DNA of 64,000 nt, from positions 310,001 through 374,000 of the forward strand of contig JADKJH010000001.1 in assembly GCA_016722505.1 (NCBI GenBank), read 5' to 3'. The DNA is from Holophagaceae bacterium (GTDB taxonomy: Bacteria; Acidobacteriota; Holophagae; Holophagales; Holophagaceae). The notes below the pieces were generated by a model, which saw only the letters and a program-made list of their open reading frames with translations, was not told the DNA's origin and did not search any database. Below, one piece after another: positions 1-9,245 of this stretch (the first letter of the stretch is position 1; each line of letters starts with the position of its first letter). The translations under genes were made by a program, and so were the position numbers.

Positions 1-1313
1 TGTCCGAAAACAGCCGCTTCTGGGTGGTCAGGGCGCGCTTCGGCACCGCGGGCATTTCCGGCCTGGGCACGCTGCTTTCCGGCGCTTACATCGGCATGGA
101 TCCAGGCGCTCCCGGCGAGACCACCATGTTCGCCAGGGACTACACGGGGCTGGAAGCGCCGAGCATCGACACGACGCAGCGGCCGGGAGCAGTGTTCAAG
201 CTCCGGGCCGAGAAGCTGGGCTCGTTGAGCATCGGCTCGCCGGTGCATTTCCGGCAGATCCGCGTGGGCGAGGTGGTGGGTTTCGATCTGGATAAACTTG
301 GCACTGCCGTCTCCATCAAGGTCTTCATCAATGCGCCCTACGCCAACCTGGTGAGGATCGACACCCGCTTCTGGGATGCTGGCGGAGTGGACCTGACGGT
401 GGATTCCAATGGCCTCCGGATGCATTCGGATTCCCTGGTGGACCTCCTCATCGGAGGCATCTCCTTCGAGAACCCCATGAGCCTGGACGAGAGTGGCGCG
501 GCCCCACCGGACCAGGTGTTTCCGCTGTATCCGAGCCGGGACAAGATCTACGAAAAGGTGGTCGTCAACCGCCACTACTACGTGGTGAATTTCAATGAAT
601 CCGTGCGGGGCCTCACGCGCGGCGCGACCGTGGAATTCCAGGGTATCCAGGTGGGACAGGTGGAGGATTTCAAACTCGAGTTCCACTCCGGAAGCCTCGA
701 TGGAAAGATCCCCGTGCTCATCGCCCTCGAGCCCGAACGATTCTCTGTGGTAGGACCGAAAGGGGCGTCCACCAAAGCACTGGTCCAGGGGCTGGTGAAG
801 AAGGGACTCCGCGCCCAGCTCAAGACTGGCTCGTTGCTGACCGGCAGCCTCTTTGTGGACCTGGGCTTCCACCCGGAAACGCCAGCCCGCACGATGGCCC
901 ATTACGGGAAATACGAGGAGATCCCGGCCATCCCCTCCACCATGGGCGCCATGACAGCCATGGTGGCCAACCTCACCAAGTTTTCGGAGCGCCTGCAAAA
1001 ACTTCCCCTCGAAGAGGTCGTGGAAGAATTGCGCGCCAGCCTTCCGGTGCTGAGGGAGACCTTGAAAGAAGCCAAGGGGTTGATGGTCCGCCTGGATCAG
1101 AAGACCGTGCCCCAGGCCGAGGCCACCTTGGCCCAGGGGCAGGCTACGTTGGCGATGCTGGAGAAAACCCTGCGCTCCGATTCACCCACGCAGCACGATC
1201 TCCGCAGCGCACTGGAGGAATTCAACAAGGCTTCCAGGGCCCTGCGCGATCTGGCCGAAACCCTCGAACGCCACCCCGAATCACTGATCTTCGGAAAGGG
1301 GAAACCCAAATGA
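1..1313 (+). CDS. pqiB: PqiB-like MCE-domain protein (5' partial)
   Basis: This is the C-terminal part of a PqiB/MlaD-family protein; the reading frame is open from base 3 to the window edge, so the true start lies outside. Two MCE domains are visible: one with the GSPVHFRQIRVGEV segment and a second beginning around YYVVNFNESVRGLTRGA with the typical GIQVGQV turn. The last ~120 residues are helical, as expected for the periplasmic needle part of PqiB. Members of the family form a channel between inner and outer membrane for lipid transport. Its stop overlaps the start of the pqiC-like lipoprotein gene by 4 bases, so the two are one transcription unit. The family assignment is firm; the substrate is not shown by the sequence. 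Confidence 0.88.
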   Translation, partial: SENSRFWVVRARFGTAGISGLGTLLSGAYIGMDPGAPGETTMFARDYTGLEAPSIDTTQRPGAVFKLRAEKLGSLSIGSPVHFRQIRVGEVVGFDLDKLGTAVSIKVFINAPYANLVRIDTRFWDAGGVDLTVDSNGLRMHSDSLVDLLIGGISFENPMSLDESGAAPPDQVFPLYPSRDKIYEKVVVNRHYYVVNFNESVRGLTRGATVEFQGIQVGQVEDFKLEFHSGSLDGKIPVLIALEPERFSVVGPKGASTKALVQGLVKKGLRAQLKTGSLLTGSLFVDLGFHPETPARTMAHYGKYEEIPAIPSTMGAMTAMVANLTKFSERLQKLPLEEVVEELRASLPVLRETLKEAKGLMVRLDQKTVPQAEATLAQGQATLAMLEKTLRSDSPTQHDLRSALEEFNKASRALRDLAETLERHPESLIFGKGKPK

Positions 1314-1924
1314 TCCGAGCGACACAGTCCTGGACGGTCCTCAGATTGGCCTTGGCGCTATCAGCGGGCCTCGCATGTTCCCGGCCCAACCTCGAAGTGC
1401 TCCATACGCTTGCCCCCATTGCGCCGCCGCCAGCGAATTCGGCGGTTCCCCTAAAGTCCATGGCCCTGGAAGTCATGCCCGTGCGATTGCCGGAGACCCT
1501 GCAAAGACCGCAGATGGTGGTGGAAATCGGCCCAGGCAATTTGAGCCTGTTGGAAACGCATCGCTGGGGCAACGGCCTGGACAAGGACATCCAACGCGTC
1601 CTGGTCGAGAACATCTCGATGCTGACGGACCTGGACACCGTGGTGGCCTATCCCTACGGGGAACGAATCAAGGCCACCCATCGCCTTGAAGTGGATATCC
1701 ATCGGTTCGATGGAAAGCCGGGAGGAACCATTACCCTGCAAGCCACCTGGATGCTGACGTCTCCCCAGGGCGGCCCAGCCCTGCTTTTTCGAAGGACGAC
1801 CATTCAAAGGCCCGTCCAGGGCCAGGACGCGGAAGCCCTCGTGGCCGCCCACAGCCTGATCATCGGTGATCTGAGCCGCGAGATCGCCACGGAACTCCAG
1901 ACCTTGGCGCGAGGCGCCCCTTAG
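1310..1924 (+). CDS. pqiC: PqiC-like ABC-type transport auxiliary lipoprotein
   Basis: The 204-residue product has a lipoprotein signal peptide ending in a lipobox, LSAGLAC, so Cys of that motif is the likely lipidation site. The remainder resembles the PqiC/YmbA auxiliary lipoproteins: a YxL-type start after the Cys, a VEIGPGNLSLLETHRWG-like segment and a C-terminal helix after the IQRPVQG strand. In the Pqi system this lipoprotein sits at the outer membrane and docks the PqiB tube. It starts inside the end of the pqiB-like gene (ATGA overlap), which supports the assignment. No further pqi gene follows; the next gene is rnr. Confidence 0.8.
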   Translation: MIRATQSWTVLRLALALSAGLACSRPNLEVLHTLAPIAPPPANSAVPLKSMALEVMPVRLPETLQRPQMVVEIGPGNLSLLETHRWGNGLDKDIQRVLVENISMLTDLDTVVAYPYGERIKATHRLEVDIHRFDGKPGGTITLQATWMLTSPQGGPALLFRRTTIQRPVQGQDAEALVAAHSLIIGDLSREIATELQTLARGAP

Positions 1925-1944
1925 GCTGCCTGATATCCTGAAGC

Positions 1945-4296
1945 ATGACCAACCACGGCAAGAGCCGCTTCATTCCAAAATCCACATCACGCGCGGCTGA
2001 TCGCCGTCCCGCCAGACCCAAAGAATCCGCTCCGCCCAAAACCGGTCCGACCTACCGGGACTTTGAGACGTTCGAGGCGACGTATCTGGGCCAGCCCGAA
2101 GGCACCGGTGGATTCCTGCGGCCCATCGGCCTGACCAAGGCCGCGAAGATGGACATCCTGGTGGACTGGCGCGAAACCCACGATGCCATCCACGGCGATC
2201 GCGTGCAGGCCGAAATTAGCGGGGAAACGGGGGAAGGCAGGGTCAAGGCCCGCATTCTCAAGATCCTTTCACGCAGTACCGATCCGCTGCCCGCCCACTT
2301 GCAGAAACAGGAATGGGGCTGGCGCGCCATCCCCATCGAACCGCGCATGTCCCAGATCATCGCGGTGCCCGAAACGAACTTGGCCCAGGATGGCGATTTC
2401 GTCGCCGTTGTGCTGGATCCCGATCTGGCATCGAAGCAATTGCGCGGCACCGTGGTGGCCCGACTGGGCAAGTCCACGGATCTGAAGATCGAGAACAAAT
2501 TGACCGCCGCCCTGTTCAACCTGCGCACGGAATTCCCGGCCGCGGTGATGAATGAACTGGCCCCCTTCCCCACCAGCATCTCCGAGGAATGGACCAAGGG
2601 CCGCGAGGATCTGCGGAACCTCGTCATCGTCACGGTGGACCCGCCCACGGCCAAAGATTTCGACGATGCCATTTCGCTGGAAGTGCTGCCCGACAACGAA
2701 GGCGGGGGCTGGATCCTGGGAGTCCACATCGCCGACGTGAGCCACTACGTGAAGGAAGGTGGACCGCTGGATCAGGAGGCCAATCTCCGGGGCACCAGCG
2801 TCTACTTCCCCGATGAAGTCATCCCGATGATTCCGGACCGTCTCAGCGGCGATCTGTGCTCGCTCCGCGAAGGCGTGGATCGCTTGACCATGACCGCGTG
2901 GATGACCATTTCGCCTGAGTTGGAGATCGTGGAGACGCGCTTCACGGAAAGCGTGATCCATTCGACCAAACGGCTGACCTATGACGAAGTAAAAGAGGCC
3001 AGCCTGGATCTCTCACCGCGCAAGCGCGCCGAACTTGGCGAGGCAGTGTGTGAATTGTTGGACCAGTGCCTGGTGCTTTCGAGGCAACTCACAACAAAGC
3101 GCATGGACCGTGGGGCGCTGGCTTTTGAAAGCGAAGAAATCGAATTCATCTTCGACGACGAAGGCCGTCCCGTGGACGCGCGCAAATATGCGCACCACGA
3201 AGCCCACACCATGATCGAGGAGTTCATGCTCTTCGCCAACGAGGCCGTGGCGCGCTTCTTCACGCGCAAGAAAATTCCCACGATCTACCGCATCCACGAC
3301 GAGCCAGACCCGGTGAAGCTCGAAACTTTCGCCGAGATCGCTCGGACCTTCAATCTGTTGCGAGTCAATGAAGTGCCCACGCCGGAAGTGCTCAACGCCC
3401 TGCTGGACAAGATCCGCGGCGGGCCGCTGGAAGTCATGCTCAACACCATGCTGCTGCGTTCGCTGAAACGCGCAGAATACAGCGCCGACAACATCGGGCA
3501 TTCCGGACTGGCCTTGCAGGATTACCTGCACTTCACCTCCCCCATCCGCCGCTATCCCGACCTCATCGTCCACCGCTACCTGCGGAAGGTCCTGCGCGGG
3601 GAAAAGCTGCCCGAGACCCTCCACGCCCAGATGGCGTTGATCGCGAAACAAGCCAGCGACGCGGAACAAAAATCCACAGAAGCCGAGCGGGAAAACGATC
3701 GCTGGAAGACCTGCCTCCTGATGAAACCCAAGATCGGCCGGCGTTTCTCAGGCCGTATCCAGGGTTTTTCGCCCAAGGTGGCCTTCGTGCGGTTGGATGC
3801 GCCGTTCGTGGAAGTCGGTGTGCCCCTGGGCGCGCTGGGCGGCAACTTCTTTTTGGATGAAAACCGCACCAAGGCCACCGGCATGAAGGGCCAGGTAGTG
3901 CTCTCCATCGGCGATGCCGTGAAGGTCGAGATCATCGGCGTGGACGAGGATCTGCGCCGCGTCAGCGCCTGGGTGGCCGAAGCCACCGCCAGCGATGCCA
4001 AAGGCAAGCCTTACACCTTCGTTCCCACGCTCGCCGGTCCCGCGACCTTGCGGGAAACGGATTTCGTGCCCGAGCGCCGAGCGCCGAAACCCGCCGCACG
4101 TGTGCGGAACGAAGCCCGACCACATTCCAGCGAGACACCTCGACGTTCTCTGGAGCGGCCAGCTCGCACTGAAAAGCCCGCAAGGACAGGCAAACCCCCA
4201 GCCAGAAGCCGGGATGACCGGCCTGCCTCGACTACCAGAAGCAAGCCGCCGAAAGGTACCGTGCGCGGGCCGAAACCGGGGAAGAAGCGCGGGTAG
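1945..4296 (+). CDS. rnr: Ribonuclease R
   Basis: The 783-residue protein has the RNase II/R layout: N-terminal cold-shock-like domains, a central RNB domain and a C-terminal S1 domain (about residues 595-680), followed by a basic Arg/Lys/Pro-rich tail of ~100 residues. The catalytic metal motif PPTAKDFDDAISLE is near residues 233-246 and the HFTSPIRRYPDL motif near the end of the RNB domain is intact. RNase R is a processive 3'-5' exonuclease that degrades structured RNA. The basic tail is typical of RNase R rather than RNase II. It begins 20 bases after the pqiC stop and could be cotranscribed with it. The next gene is convergent. Confidence 0.95.
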   Translation: MTNHGKSRFIPKSTSRAADRRPARPKESAPPKTGPTYRDFETFEATYLGQPEGTGGFLRPIGLTKAAKMDILVDWRETHDAIHGDRVQAEISGETGEGRVKARILKILSRSTDPLPAHLQKQEWGWRAIPIEPRMSQIIAVPETNLAQDGDFVAVVLDPDLASKQLRGTVVARLGKSTDLKIENKLTAALFNLRTEFPAAVMNELAPFPTSISEEWTKGREDLRNLVIVTVDPPTAKDFDDAISLEVLPDNEGGGWILGVHIADVSHYVKEGGPLDQEANLRGTSVYFPDEVIPMIPDRLSGDLCSLREGVDRLTMTAWMTISPELEIVETRFTESVIHSTKRLTYDEVKEASLDLSPRKRAELGEAVCELLDQCLVLSRQLTTKRMDRGALAFESEEIEFIFDDEGRPVDARKYAHHEAHTMIEEFMLFANEAVARFFTRKKIPTIYRIHDEPDPVKLETFAEIARTFNLLRVNEVPTPEVLNALLDKIRGGPLEVMLNTMLLRSLKRAEYSADNIGHSGLALQDYLHFTSPIRRYPDLIVHRYLRKVLRGEKLPETLHAQMALIAKQASDAEQKSTEAERENDRWKTCLLMKPKIGRRFSGRIQGFSPKVAFVRLDAPFVEVGVPLGALGGNFFLDENRTKATGMKGQVVLSIGDAVKVEIIGVDEDLRRVSAWVAEATASDAKGKPYTFVPTLAGPATLRETDFVPERRAPKPAARVRNEARPHSSETPRRSLERPARTEKPARTGKPPARSRDDRPASTTRSKPPKGTVRGPKPGKKRG

Positions 4297-4383
4297 ATCC
4301 ACCCCGATAGTCGGAAAGATGTGAATAGCAGCCTTCTGGCCACCCCTTCGAAAATGCGAACAGATCCATGAGCATGAACAGCA

Positions 4384-6918
4384 TTATCCCCTGTTGATTT
4401 CCTCGGCCACGAACCGGTCCAGGGCTGCGAACGCGGAGTCCATGGCTGCGAGCGCCTCGACCAGCCTCGGCCCTTTCCCGGCTCGCGCCTTGGTTTCCAG
4501 TGCCTGGGCCACCCCTGCCATCGGTCCGGCTCCAACCATCCCGCAGGCACCTTTGATGCGATGGGCACACCTCGCCACTTCCCCCAGATCCCCCCGTGTT
4601 TCTGCCTGTCGCAGCTCCGAAAGATCCGATCGAGTGGTGTCCAAGAAATCACGCAGGATCTCAAGAGAGGTGGCCCGGTCGCCCGGGGAAAGCTTGGCAA
4701 GGATTGTGAGGTCCACAGGCAGGCCGGAGAGCGGTTCTGCGGGCAGCATTCCGGCCGCTTCAGGCTCAGCACCTTCCATGAGCCCTACCGCCGCCGGAAG
4801 CCAGACGCGCAACTTGGCGTCCAGGTCAGGGATGTCCACGGGCTTGATGATGCAATCGTCCATGCCAGCCGCGCGGCAACGTTCCAGCTCGCCGCGCAGG
4901 GCGTTGGCTGTGAGGGCTAGGATGGGCAGGCGCGGCTTCCCACTTGCCGCTTCGTTCGTCCGGACTTCCTGCGCCAGTTGGTAGCCGTCCATGCGGGGCA
5001 TCATGATATCGGTGAGCAGGAGTCCGTAACGGGTCTTGGCCAAGGCAGCCAGAGCCGCCAGCCCATCCTCCGCCACATCCGCCTGGTAGCCGGCCATCGC
5101 CAATTGCCGGGACAGCACAACCCGGTTGGTGGGGTGGTCCTCCACCAGAAGGATGAGGCAGCCCATGGATTCCGCCAAGGCGCGGCTGGGAGGCTTCACA
5201 GGAACCCAGGCGGCCTTCCGCGCTTCGCTGGACACCTTGTCAGAGACGGCAGGCTCTGCCCGCGGGAACGACGCCACGAAGGATATGGTGGTGCCCGCGC
5301 CTTCCCTGCTTGCCATTGTGATTTCGCCCCCCATCAGCCGGGCCAGGCTGCGGCAGATCGACAAGCCCAGGCCGGTGCCTCCAAATTGTCGGGTGGTGCT
5401 CGACTCAGCCTGCACGAAGGGCTGGAATAGATGCAGCTGGTCTGTCTTGGACACGCCGATCCCTGTGTCCTGCACGATGAAGGCAAGTTTCTGGCTCGAA
5501 GCATTCGAATCCAGCACACCCACTTTCACAGTGATGGACCCGGCGTTCGTGAACTTCAACGCGTTGCTCAAGAAGTTGTCCAGGATCTCTCTGCATCGGA
5601 CGGGATCTGCGAGGTGGGCTTCACCCAGGCTCGGATCGATGGTGCAGGCCATTGCCAGTCCCTTCTGCGCGCCCAAGCCAGAATGGGAGAGGAAAGATTC
5701 GTCCATGATGCGCCGGAATGATACGGACTTGGGCTCCAGTTCCAGCTTCCCGGCCTCGATCTTGGAGAAGTCCAGGACGTCGCCGATGACGCCGAGCAGC
5801 GTGCGGGAGGATGACTCGATGGTGTCAAGGGCCTGCCGCTGCTCCTCGTCCAGGTTGGTGTGGGAGAGCACTTCGGCCATGCCCAGCATGCCGATCATGG
5901 GCGTCCTGATCTCGTGGCTCATGTTGGCGAGGAACCTCGACTTCGCCTCGTTAGCGGCGCGCGCCTCCACGGCCAGTCTCCCGGCCCGGTCCGTGGCAGC
6001 CTGCAGTTCCTCGGTGCGCAAAGCCACCTCGCGTTCCAGGGTTTGCCTGTGGCCGAGCACTTCAGCCCTGGCCGCCCGCAGTTGGGTGAGCATCCCACCA
6101 AACGCAGTCGCCAGGATGTTGGTTTCATCTTTGGATTCACCAGCCAGTGTGTCAGGCACCAGTTCGATGTCGAGGTTTCCCTGGCTGACTGAACGGGCCA
6201 CCTCCGTGAGCCTACGGAGTCGTTTGGAAAGCAATTGAGCCAGGAGTAGCGCCAAGAGAACCGCAACGGCCATGGTCGCGATGGCGAAGACCAGGATGGT
6301 GACTTGGCGTTCGCTCTGCCGGTGCGCCAGACCCGCTTGGATCTCGGCTAGTTCCCGCCGCTCGGAAGCCAGTGCGGATTGGACAGTGGAGAGGTAATTG
6401 CGCTCGACCTCCTCGAACTTCTCCTTTCCCTCCAGCACCTGTGTGCCACTGGCATTGCGTTCCTTCAGGGCGATAAGGTCAGCGCTACCCTTGTTGAGAG
6501 CATCCAAGGCCGGCCGGATCTGGGCAAGGTGGTCCACCTTCGCTTGGCGGTGCCATGACTGGCCAGCCTCGGCGTGGCGGGCGTAACGGCGGATGGCCGA
6601 AGCGCACTCCTGGGCTCCTTTGGCGAGCAAAGCGCGCTCCTGGCCTTCCTGGGCATCGTCGGGTCTGGCCTCCCTGCCTGGAGTTGAACCGCGGGACCAC
6701 TCATTCCGGATCACGAGGAATTCGGACGTTGAGGCAACGATGCGGATGCCGCCTGACCGCAGGTCCTCCAGGGCCTGGATGGTGGGCTCGGTGCCCTCCG
6801 TGATCGCCGCGAGAGCAGCGTCCGCGTCGCGCTGGGCCCACAGCGAAACGAGGACAACAACCCAGATGAGGGCGGCAATGGCGAGATTGCTCGCCAGGAA
6901 TTTGGAGCGGAGGGTCAT
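4384..6918 (-). CDS. Hybrid sensor histidine kinase with receiver and HPt domains
   Basis: An inner-membrane sensor kinase of about 844 residues if it starts at the ATG at 6918; an in-frame TTG at 6981 would add 21 residues that do not look like a signal anchor. Order: transmembrane helix 1 (about residues 10-30), periplasmic helical sensor region, transmembrane helix 2 (about 205-225), HAMP, coiled coil, HisKA with phosphoacceptor motif NMSHEIRTPM, HATPase_c with GTGLGLSICRSL, a receiver with LLTDIMMPRMDG, and a C-terminal HPt with AHRIKGACGMVG. It is a BarA/ArcB-style phosphorelay protein. The sensed signal is unknown: the periplasmic part is a four-helix-bundle-like region with no named domain I recognise. 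No response regulator adjoins it. Confidence 0.9.
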   Translation of the reverse strand: MTLRSKFLASNLAIAALIWVVVLVSLWAQRDADAALAAITEGTEPTIQALEDLRSGGIRIVASTSEFLVIRNEWSRGSTPGREARPDDAQEGQERALLAKGAQECASAIRRYARHAEAGQSWHRQAKVDHLAQIRPALDALNKGSADLIALKERNASGTQVLEGKEKFEEVERNYLSTVQSALASERRELAEIQAGLAHRQSERQVTILVFAIATMAVAVLLALLLAQLLSKRLRRLTEVARSVSQGNLDIELVPDTLAGESKDETNILATAFGGMLTQLRAARAEVLGHRQTLEREVALRTEELQAATDRAGRLAVEARAANEAKSRFLANMSHEIRTPMIGMLGMAEVLSHTNLDEEQRQALDTIESSSRTLLGVIGDVLDFSKIEAGKLELEPKSVSFRRIMDESFLSHSGLGAQKGLAMACTIDPSLGEAHLADPVRCREILDNFLSNALKFTNAGSITVKVGVLDSNASSQKLAFIVQDTGIGVSKTDQLHLFQPFVQAESSTTRQFGGTGLGLSICRSLARLMGGEITMASREGAGTTISFVASFPRAEPAVSDKVSSEARKAAWVPVKPPSRALAESMGCLILLVEDHPTNRVVLSRQLAMAGYQADVAEDGLAALAALAKTRYGLLLTDIMMPRMDGYQLAQEVRTNEAASGKPRLPILALTANALRGELERCRAAGMDDCIIKPVDIPDLDAKLRVWLPAAVGLMEGAEPEAAGMLPAEPLSGLPVDLTILAKLSPGDRATSLEILRDFLDTTRSDLSELRQAETRGDLGEVARCAHRIKGACGMVGAGPMAGVAQALETKARAGKGPRLVEALAAMDSAFAALDRFVAEEINRG

Positions 6919-7049
6919 GGCAGGCTGTCCGATCAGAACCCGACCTTGCATTGAACCACGACACCCCAGTCTGGAATGCAACTGTTGAGGCCCATGGGCG
7001 CAGTGATGCCGGGGAACGTCTCATCGGAAACATTACACTTCATGCCGGT

Positions 7050-7130
7050 TTAGAAAGAGATCTGGTAGTTGGCCAGTAATCCCGGTCGAGTCCGAGGAAA
7101 AGATGCAGCCACCGGACCTGCCGCGCATGT
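7050..7130 (-). pseudogene. Possible 3' remnant of an outer-membrane beta-barrel gene
   Basis: On the minus strand a 26-codon open stretch ends GLLANYQISF-stop, the aromatic-terminated signature common to outer-membrane beta-barrel C termini. A stop codon closes the frame just upstream, and upstream of that lies a dispersed repeat (7174-7220). This could be the scar of a deleted porin-like gene upstream of the kinase. The match is short and may be chance. Confidence 0.25.
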
Positions 7131-7173
7131 TCAGCGGCCGAAGGATCGCGTGGGTGGTGTCGGTGTAGGCTAG

Positions 7174-7261
7174 GTCGTTGCTGCAAAATAAACTGGTAAG
7201 TTCGATGAGGCCCCGACATAAAGGGCTTTAACCGCACAGGTCATTTTGGCGCGGCCCCTAA
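7174..7261 (-). repeat. Composite dispersed repeat: 47-base box plus half palindrome (copy 1)
   Basis: The minus strand of 7174-7220 matches the plus strand of 38018-38064 at 42 of 47 positions (starts TATGTCGGGGC, contains TTTATTTTGCAG). Just beyond it, the minus strand of 7240-7261 begins AGGGGCCG then CAAAATGACC, resembling one arm of the palindrome at 58012-58064. The repeat lies in the ~360-base gap between the kinase start and the diguanylate cyclase start. No gene is visible in this gap apart from the possible beta-barrel tail. Confidence 0.7.
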
Positions 7262-7277
7262 GCGCGAAGGAGGATGG

Positions 7278-8414
7278 ATGCTGGGCACTCTCGACCACGT
7301 GATCGGATCGATGGTGGCCTTGCCCGCGGAACTCTGGGAGGCCTTTGGAGCGGGTGTCTACCTGGTTTTCGGGGTGATCAATTTAGACCTATGGTTCCGC
7401 CGCCGGGATCGCTTGGGCCACCTTTGGCTGGCGGGTTCCAGCGCAGGCGCGCTCATGGTGGACATCACGGGTATGATCCTCCGCCGCCTCGAACCCACCG
7501 CCCCGCCATGGGTTCAGGTGTTTAATGGAATCGGGGTCGCGGTGGCCACAGTGTGCCTGTTCGAGCTGGTCTGCTCGCTCGGCCACAAACAGGCGGGCCG
7601 GGTGGCCAGGATTCTCCAATCCTTCGTATTGATACTGGCTCCCATCGCGGGACTTCTGCTTCCCCGGCTCCTGCCTGTCCTCCTCCTGGGCTGCTTCGTC
7701 CTTCTTGGCTGGGCCATGGCCCGAGCATTCCGGGCGGCCAGGGAAGGTGGTCGCGCTCCAAGTATGGTAGCGAAAGGCTTCCTGGTCCTTACCGTGTGCC
7801 TGATCCTCGACCTCATGAAGGAGTTTCACTTCGCCCCCATCCCCAGCGGGTTACCCATCCTGGGATTCATCGTCCTTTTCCTGACCTCCACCCGCTCCCT
7901 CATCGACCGCTTCGGGCGTGAAGAGGAAGCTTCCCGGACCGATTCGCTCACGGGATTGCTGAACCGCCGGGGGTTCCTGGAAGCCACCGATGGTGCGCTC
8001 ACGCGGAGCCGCCGGTCGAGACGGCCCGTCTCCATCGTCCTGTCGGACCTGGACCACTTCAAGCGCGTCAACGACTCCTTCGGACACGCGGCGTGCGACG
8101 CCGTGTTGAAGGCGGTGGCGGATGCAATCCGCTCCTCCCTGCGAAGCCAGGATGTGGCGGCTCGATGGGGTGGAGAAGAGTTCATCCTCCTTTTGCCGGA
8201 CACGGGGAAGGAAGGGGCGATGCATGTGGCCGAGTCCACGCGCGCGGCGGTCTCTGAGTTGGTCATCAACCACGATGGTTCGCGGATCCAAGTGACCCTG
8301 TCTCTGGGGGTGGCCGAACACTTAGCCGACAGGAGCATCGAAGAGACCGTCGCCCAGGCCGACGCGGCGCTTTATAAGGCCAAGGAAGAGGGGCGTAATC
8401 GGGTCGCGGGATGA
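7278..8414 (+). CDS. Membrane-bound diguanylate cyclase (GGDEF protein)
   Basis: The 378-residue protein has an N-terminal half with about six hydrophobic segments and a C-terminal GGDEF domain. The active-site motif is GGEEF, preceded five residues upstream by an RxxD inhibitory site (RSQD), so product feedback is likely intact. DSLTGLLNRRGF, SDLDHFKRVNDSFGH and the final YKAKEEGRNRV are canonical. It would make cyclic di-GMP from two GTP at the inner membrane. The N-terminal sensor is not a family I can name. The start ATG has an AAGGAGGATGG ribosome-binding site immediately upstream. It stands alone. Confidence 0.9.
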   Translation: MLGTLDHVIGSMVALPAELWEAFGAGVYLVFGVINLDLWFRRRDRLGHLWLAGSSAGALMVDITGMILRRLEPTAPPWVQVFNGIGVAVATVCLFELVCSLGHKQAGRVARILQSFVLILAPIAGLLLPRLLPVLLLGCFVLLGWAMARAFRAAREGGRAPSMVAKGFLVLTVCLILDLMKEFHFAPIPSGLPILGFIVLFLTSTRSLIDRFGREEEASRTDSLTGLLNRRGFLEATDGALTRSRRSRRPVSIVLSDLDHFKRVNDSFGHAACDAVLKAVADAIRSSLRSQDVAARWGGEEFILLLPDTGKEGAMHVAESTRAAVSELVINHDGSRIQVTLSLGVAEHLADRSIEETVAQADAALYKAKEEGRNRVAG

Positions 8415-8471
8415 TGAATCCACTGCGAAGAATAAGTGAGCAGCCCCCGTTTGATCTGCCGGTTCAATCGA

Positions 8472-8498
8472 ATCATGCAAGCATTTTGCTTGCATGAT
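8472..8498. promoter_or_regulatory. Perfect 12-bp inverted repeat upstream of toxin-antitoxin pair
   Basis: ATCATGCAAGCA (8472-8483) is repeated as its exact reverse complement at 8487-8498 with a 3-base TTT loop, 36 bases before the antitoxin ATG. FitA-type antitoxins bind inverted repeats upstream of their own operon, so this is a candidate autoregulatory operator. It could instead be a terminator for the upstream diguanylate cyclase, but no T-run follows. Confidence 0.6.
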
Positions 8499-8534
8499 CT
8501 CGAAACAACCCTAGACTGAGTCTTGGAGGTTTCC

Positions 8535-8771
8535 ATGCCCACCATTCATGTCCGCAACGTCCCTGAGCCGGTCGCGCTGGGCGTCAAATCACTCGCCCGC
8601 GCCCATCGGCGCTCCATGGAAGCGGAAGTCCTGGAAATCCTGGAGCACGCCGTGAGCGGAGCCCGCCAGCCTCCAGCCCGTCACATGAACTTTGATCTGG
8701 TGAAAGCCGTGGGTTTGGAGCCCATTGACTTCGAGCCCTTGGCGCTGACTATCCAAGAGCCGGAGCTGTGA
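8535..8771 (+). CDS. FitA-like ribbon-helix-helix antitoxin
   Basis: The 78-residue protein starts MPTIHVRNVPEPVALGVK, the FitA/StbC-type pattern in which a short beta strand (HVRNVP) is followed by two helices (LKSLARAHRRSMEAEVLEIL-like) of a ribbon-helix-helix DNA-binding fold. The ATG at 8535 is preceded by GGAGG at 8525-8529, which decides this start over the upstream TTG. The C-terminal tail (MNFDLVKAVGLEPIDFEPL) probably wraps the toxin. Its stop overlaps the PIN-domain gene as GTGA. It acts as antitoxin and autorepressor. Confidence 0.85.
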   Translation: MPTIHVRNVPEPVALGVKSLARAHRRSMEAEVLEILEHAVSGARQPPARHMNFDLVKAVGLEPIDFEPLALTIQEPEL

Positions 8772-9169
8772 ACTACGCGCTGGATACCAACATCATCAGC
8801 CTGTACTGGCGCCAGAATGCTGAAGTCAAAACCAACTTGGAGGCCATGGATCCTGCAACCGTTGGGGTCCCAGCCGGTGTGCTCGCGGAACTCCTGTACG
8901 GGAAATACAACAATCCTGATCGCGCGGCCAAACTCGATGTGCTCATCGCGGACATGCGGGCCTCCTATCCCGTGCTGCCCTTCGATGCAGGCGCGGCGGA
9001 CTGGTTTGGCCGCCTAAAGCACCGGCTCAAGGCCACGATGATCCAGGATAGGGATCTATTGATCGCAAGCACCGCGCTCTCGCACGGCTATGCCCTTGTC
9101 ACCAACAACACCAAGCACTTCCAACGGATTGACGAATTGGTTCTGTTGGATTGGACGGTTCCAAGGTGA
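8768..9169 (+). CDS. FitB/VapC-like PIN-domain toxin
   Basis: The 133-residue PIN-domain protein shows the acidic metal-binding residues in order: LDTNIIS (first Asp), LAELLYG (Glu), QDRDLLIAST (Asp pair) and LVTNNTKHF (the TNN motif, with Asn in place of the last Asp). PIN toxins are Mg-dependent ribonucleases that cut tRNA or other RNA. The start is a GTG overlapping the antitoxin stop, so translation is coupled. Length and gene order match FitAB pairs. The target cannot be told from sequence. Confidence 0.88.
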   Translation: MNYALDTNIISLYWRQNAEVKTNLEAMDPATVGVPAGVLAELLYGKYNNPDRAAKLDVLIADMRASYPVLPFDAGAADWFGRLKHRLKATMIQDRDLLIASTALSHGYALVTNNTKHFQRIDELVLLDWTVPR

Positions 9170-9245
9170 AGGGGTGGCTTGCAAATGGAGTACAGCGTTT
9201 ATGGAGTCGTTTGATGTGTATAGACTTGTGCCGAGAAGAATAAGG

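Noticed and set aside
5126..6238. Plus-strand frame of 370 codons opposite the histidine kinase
   Set aside because: Ser/Arg-rich antisense shadow of a clear kinase gene.
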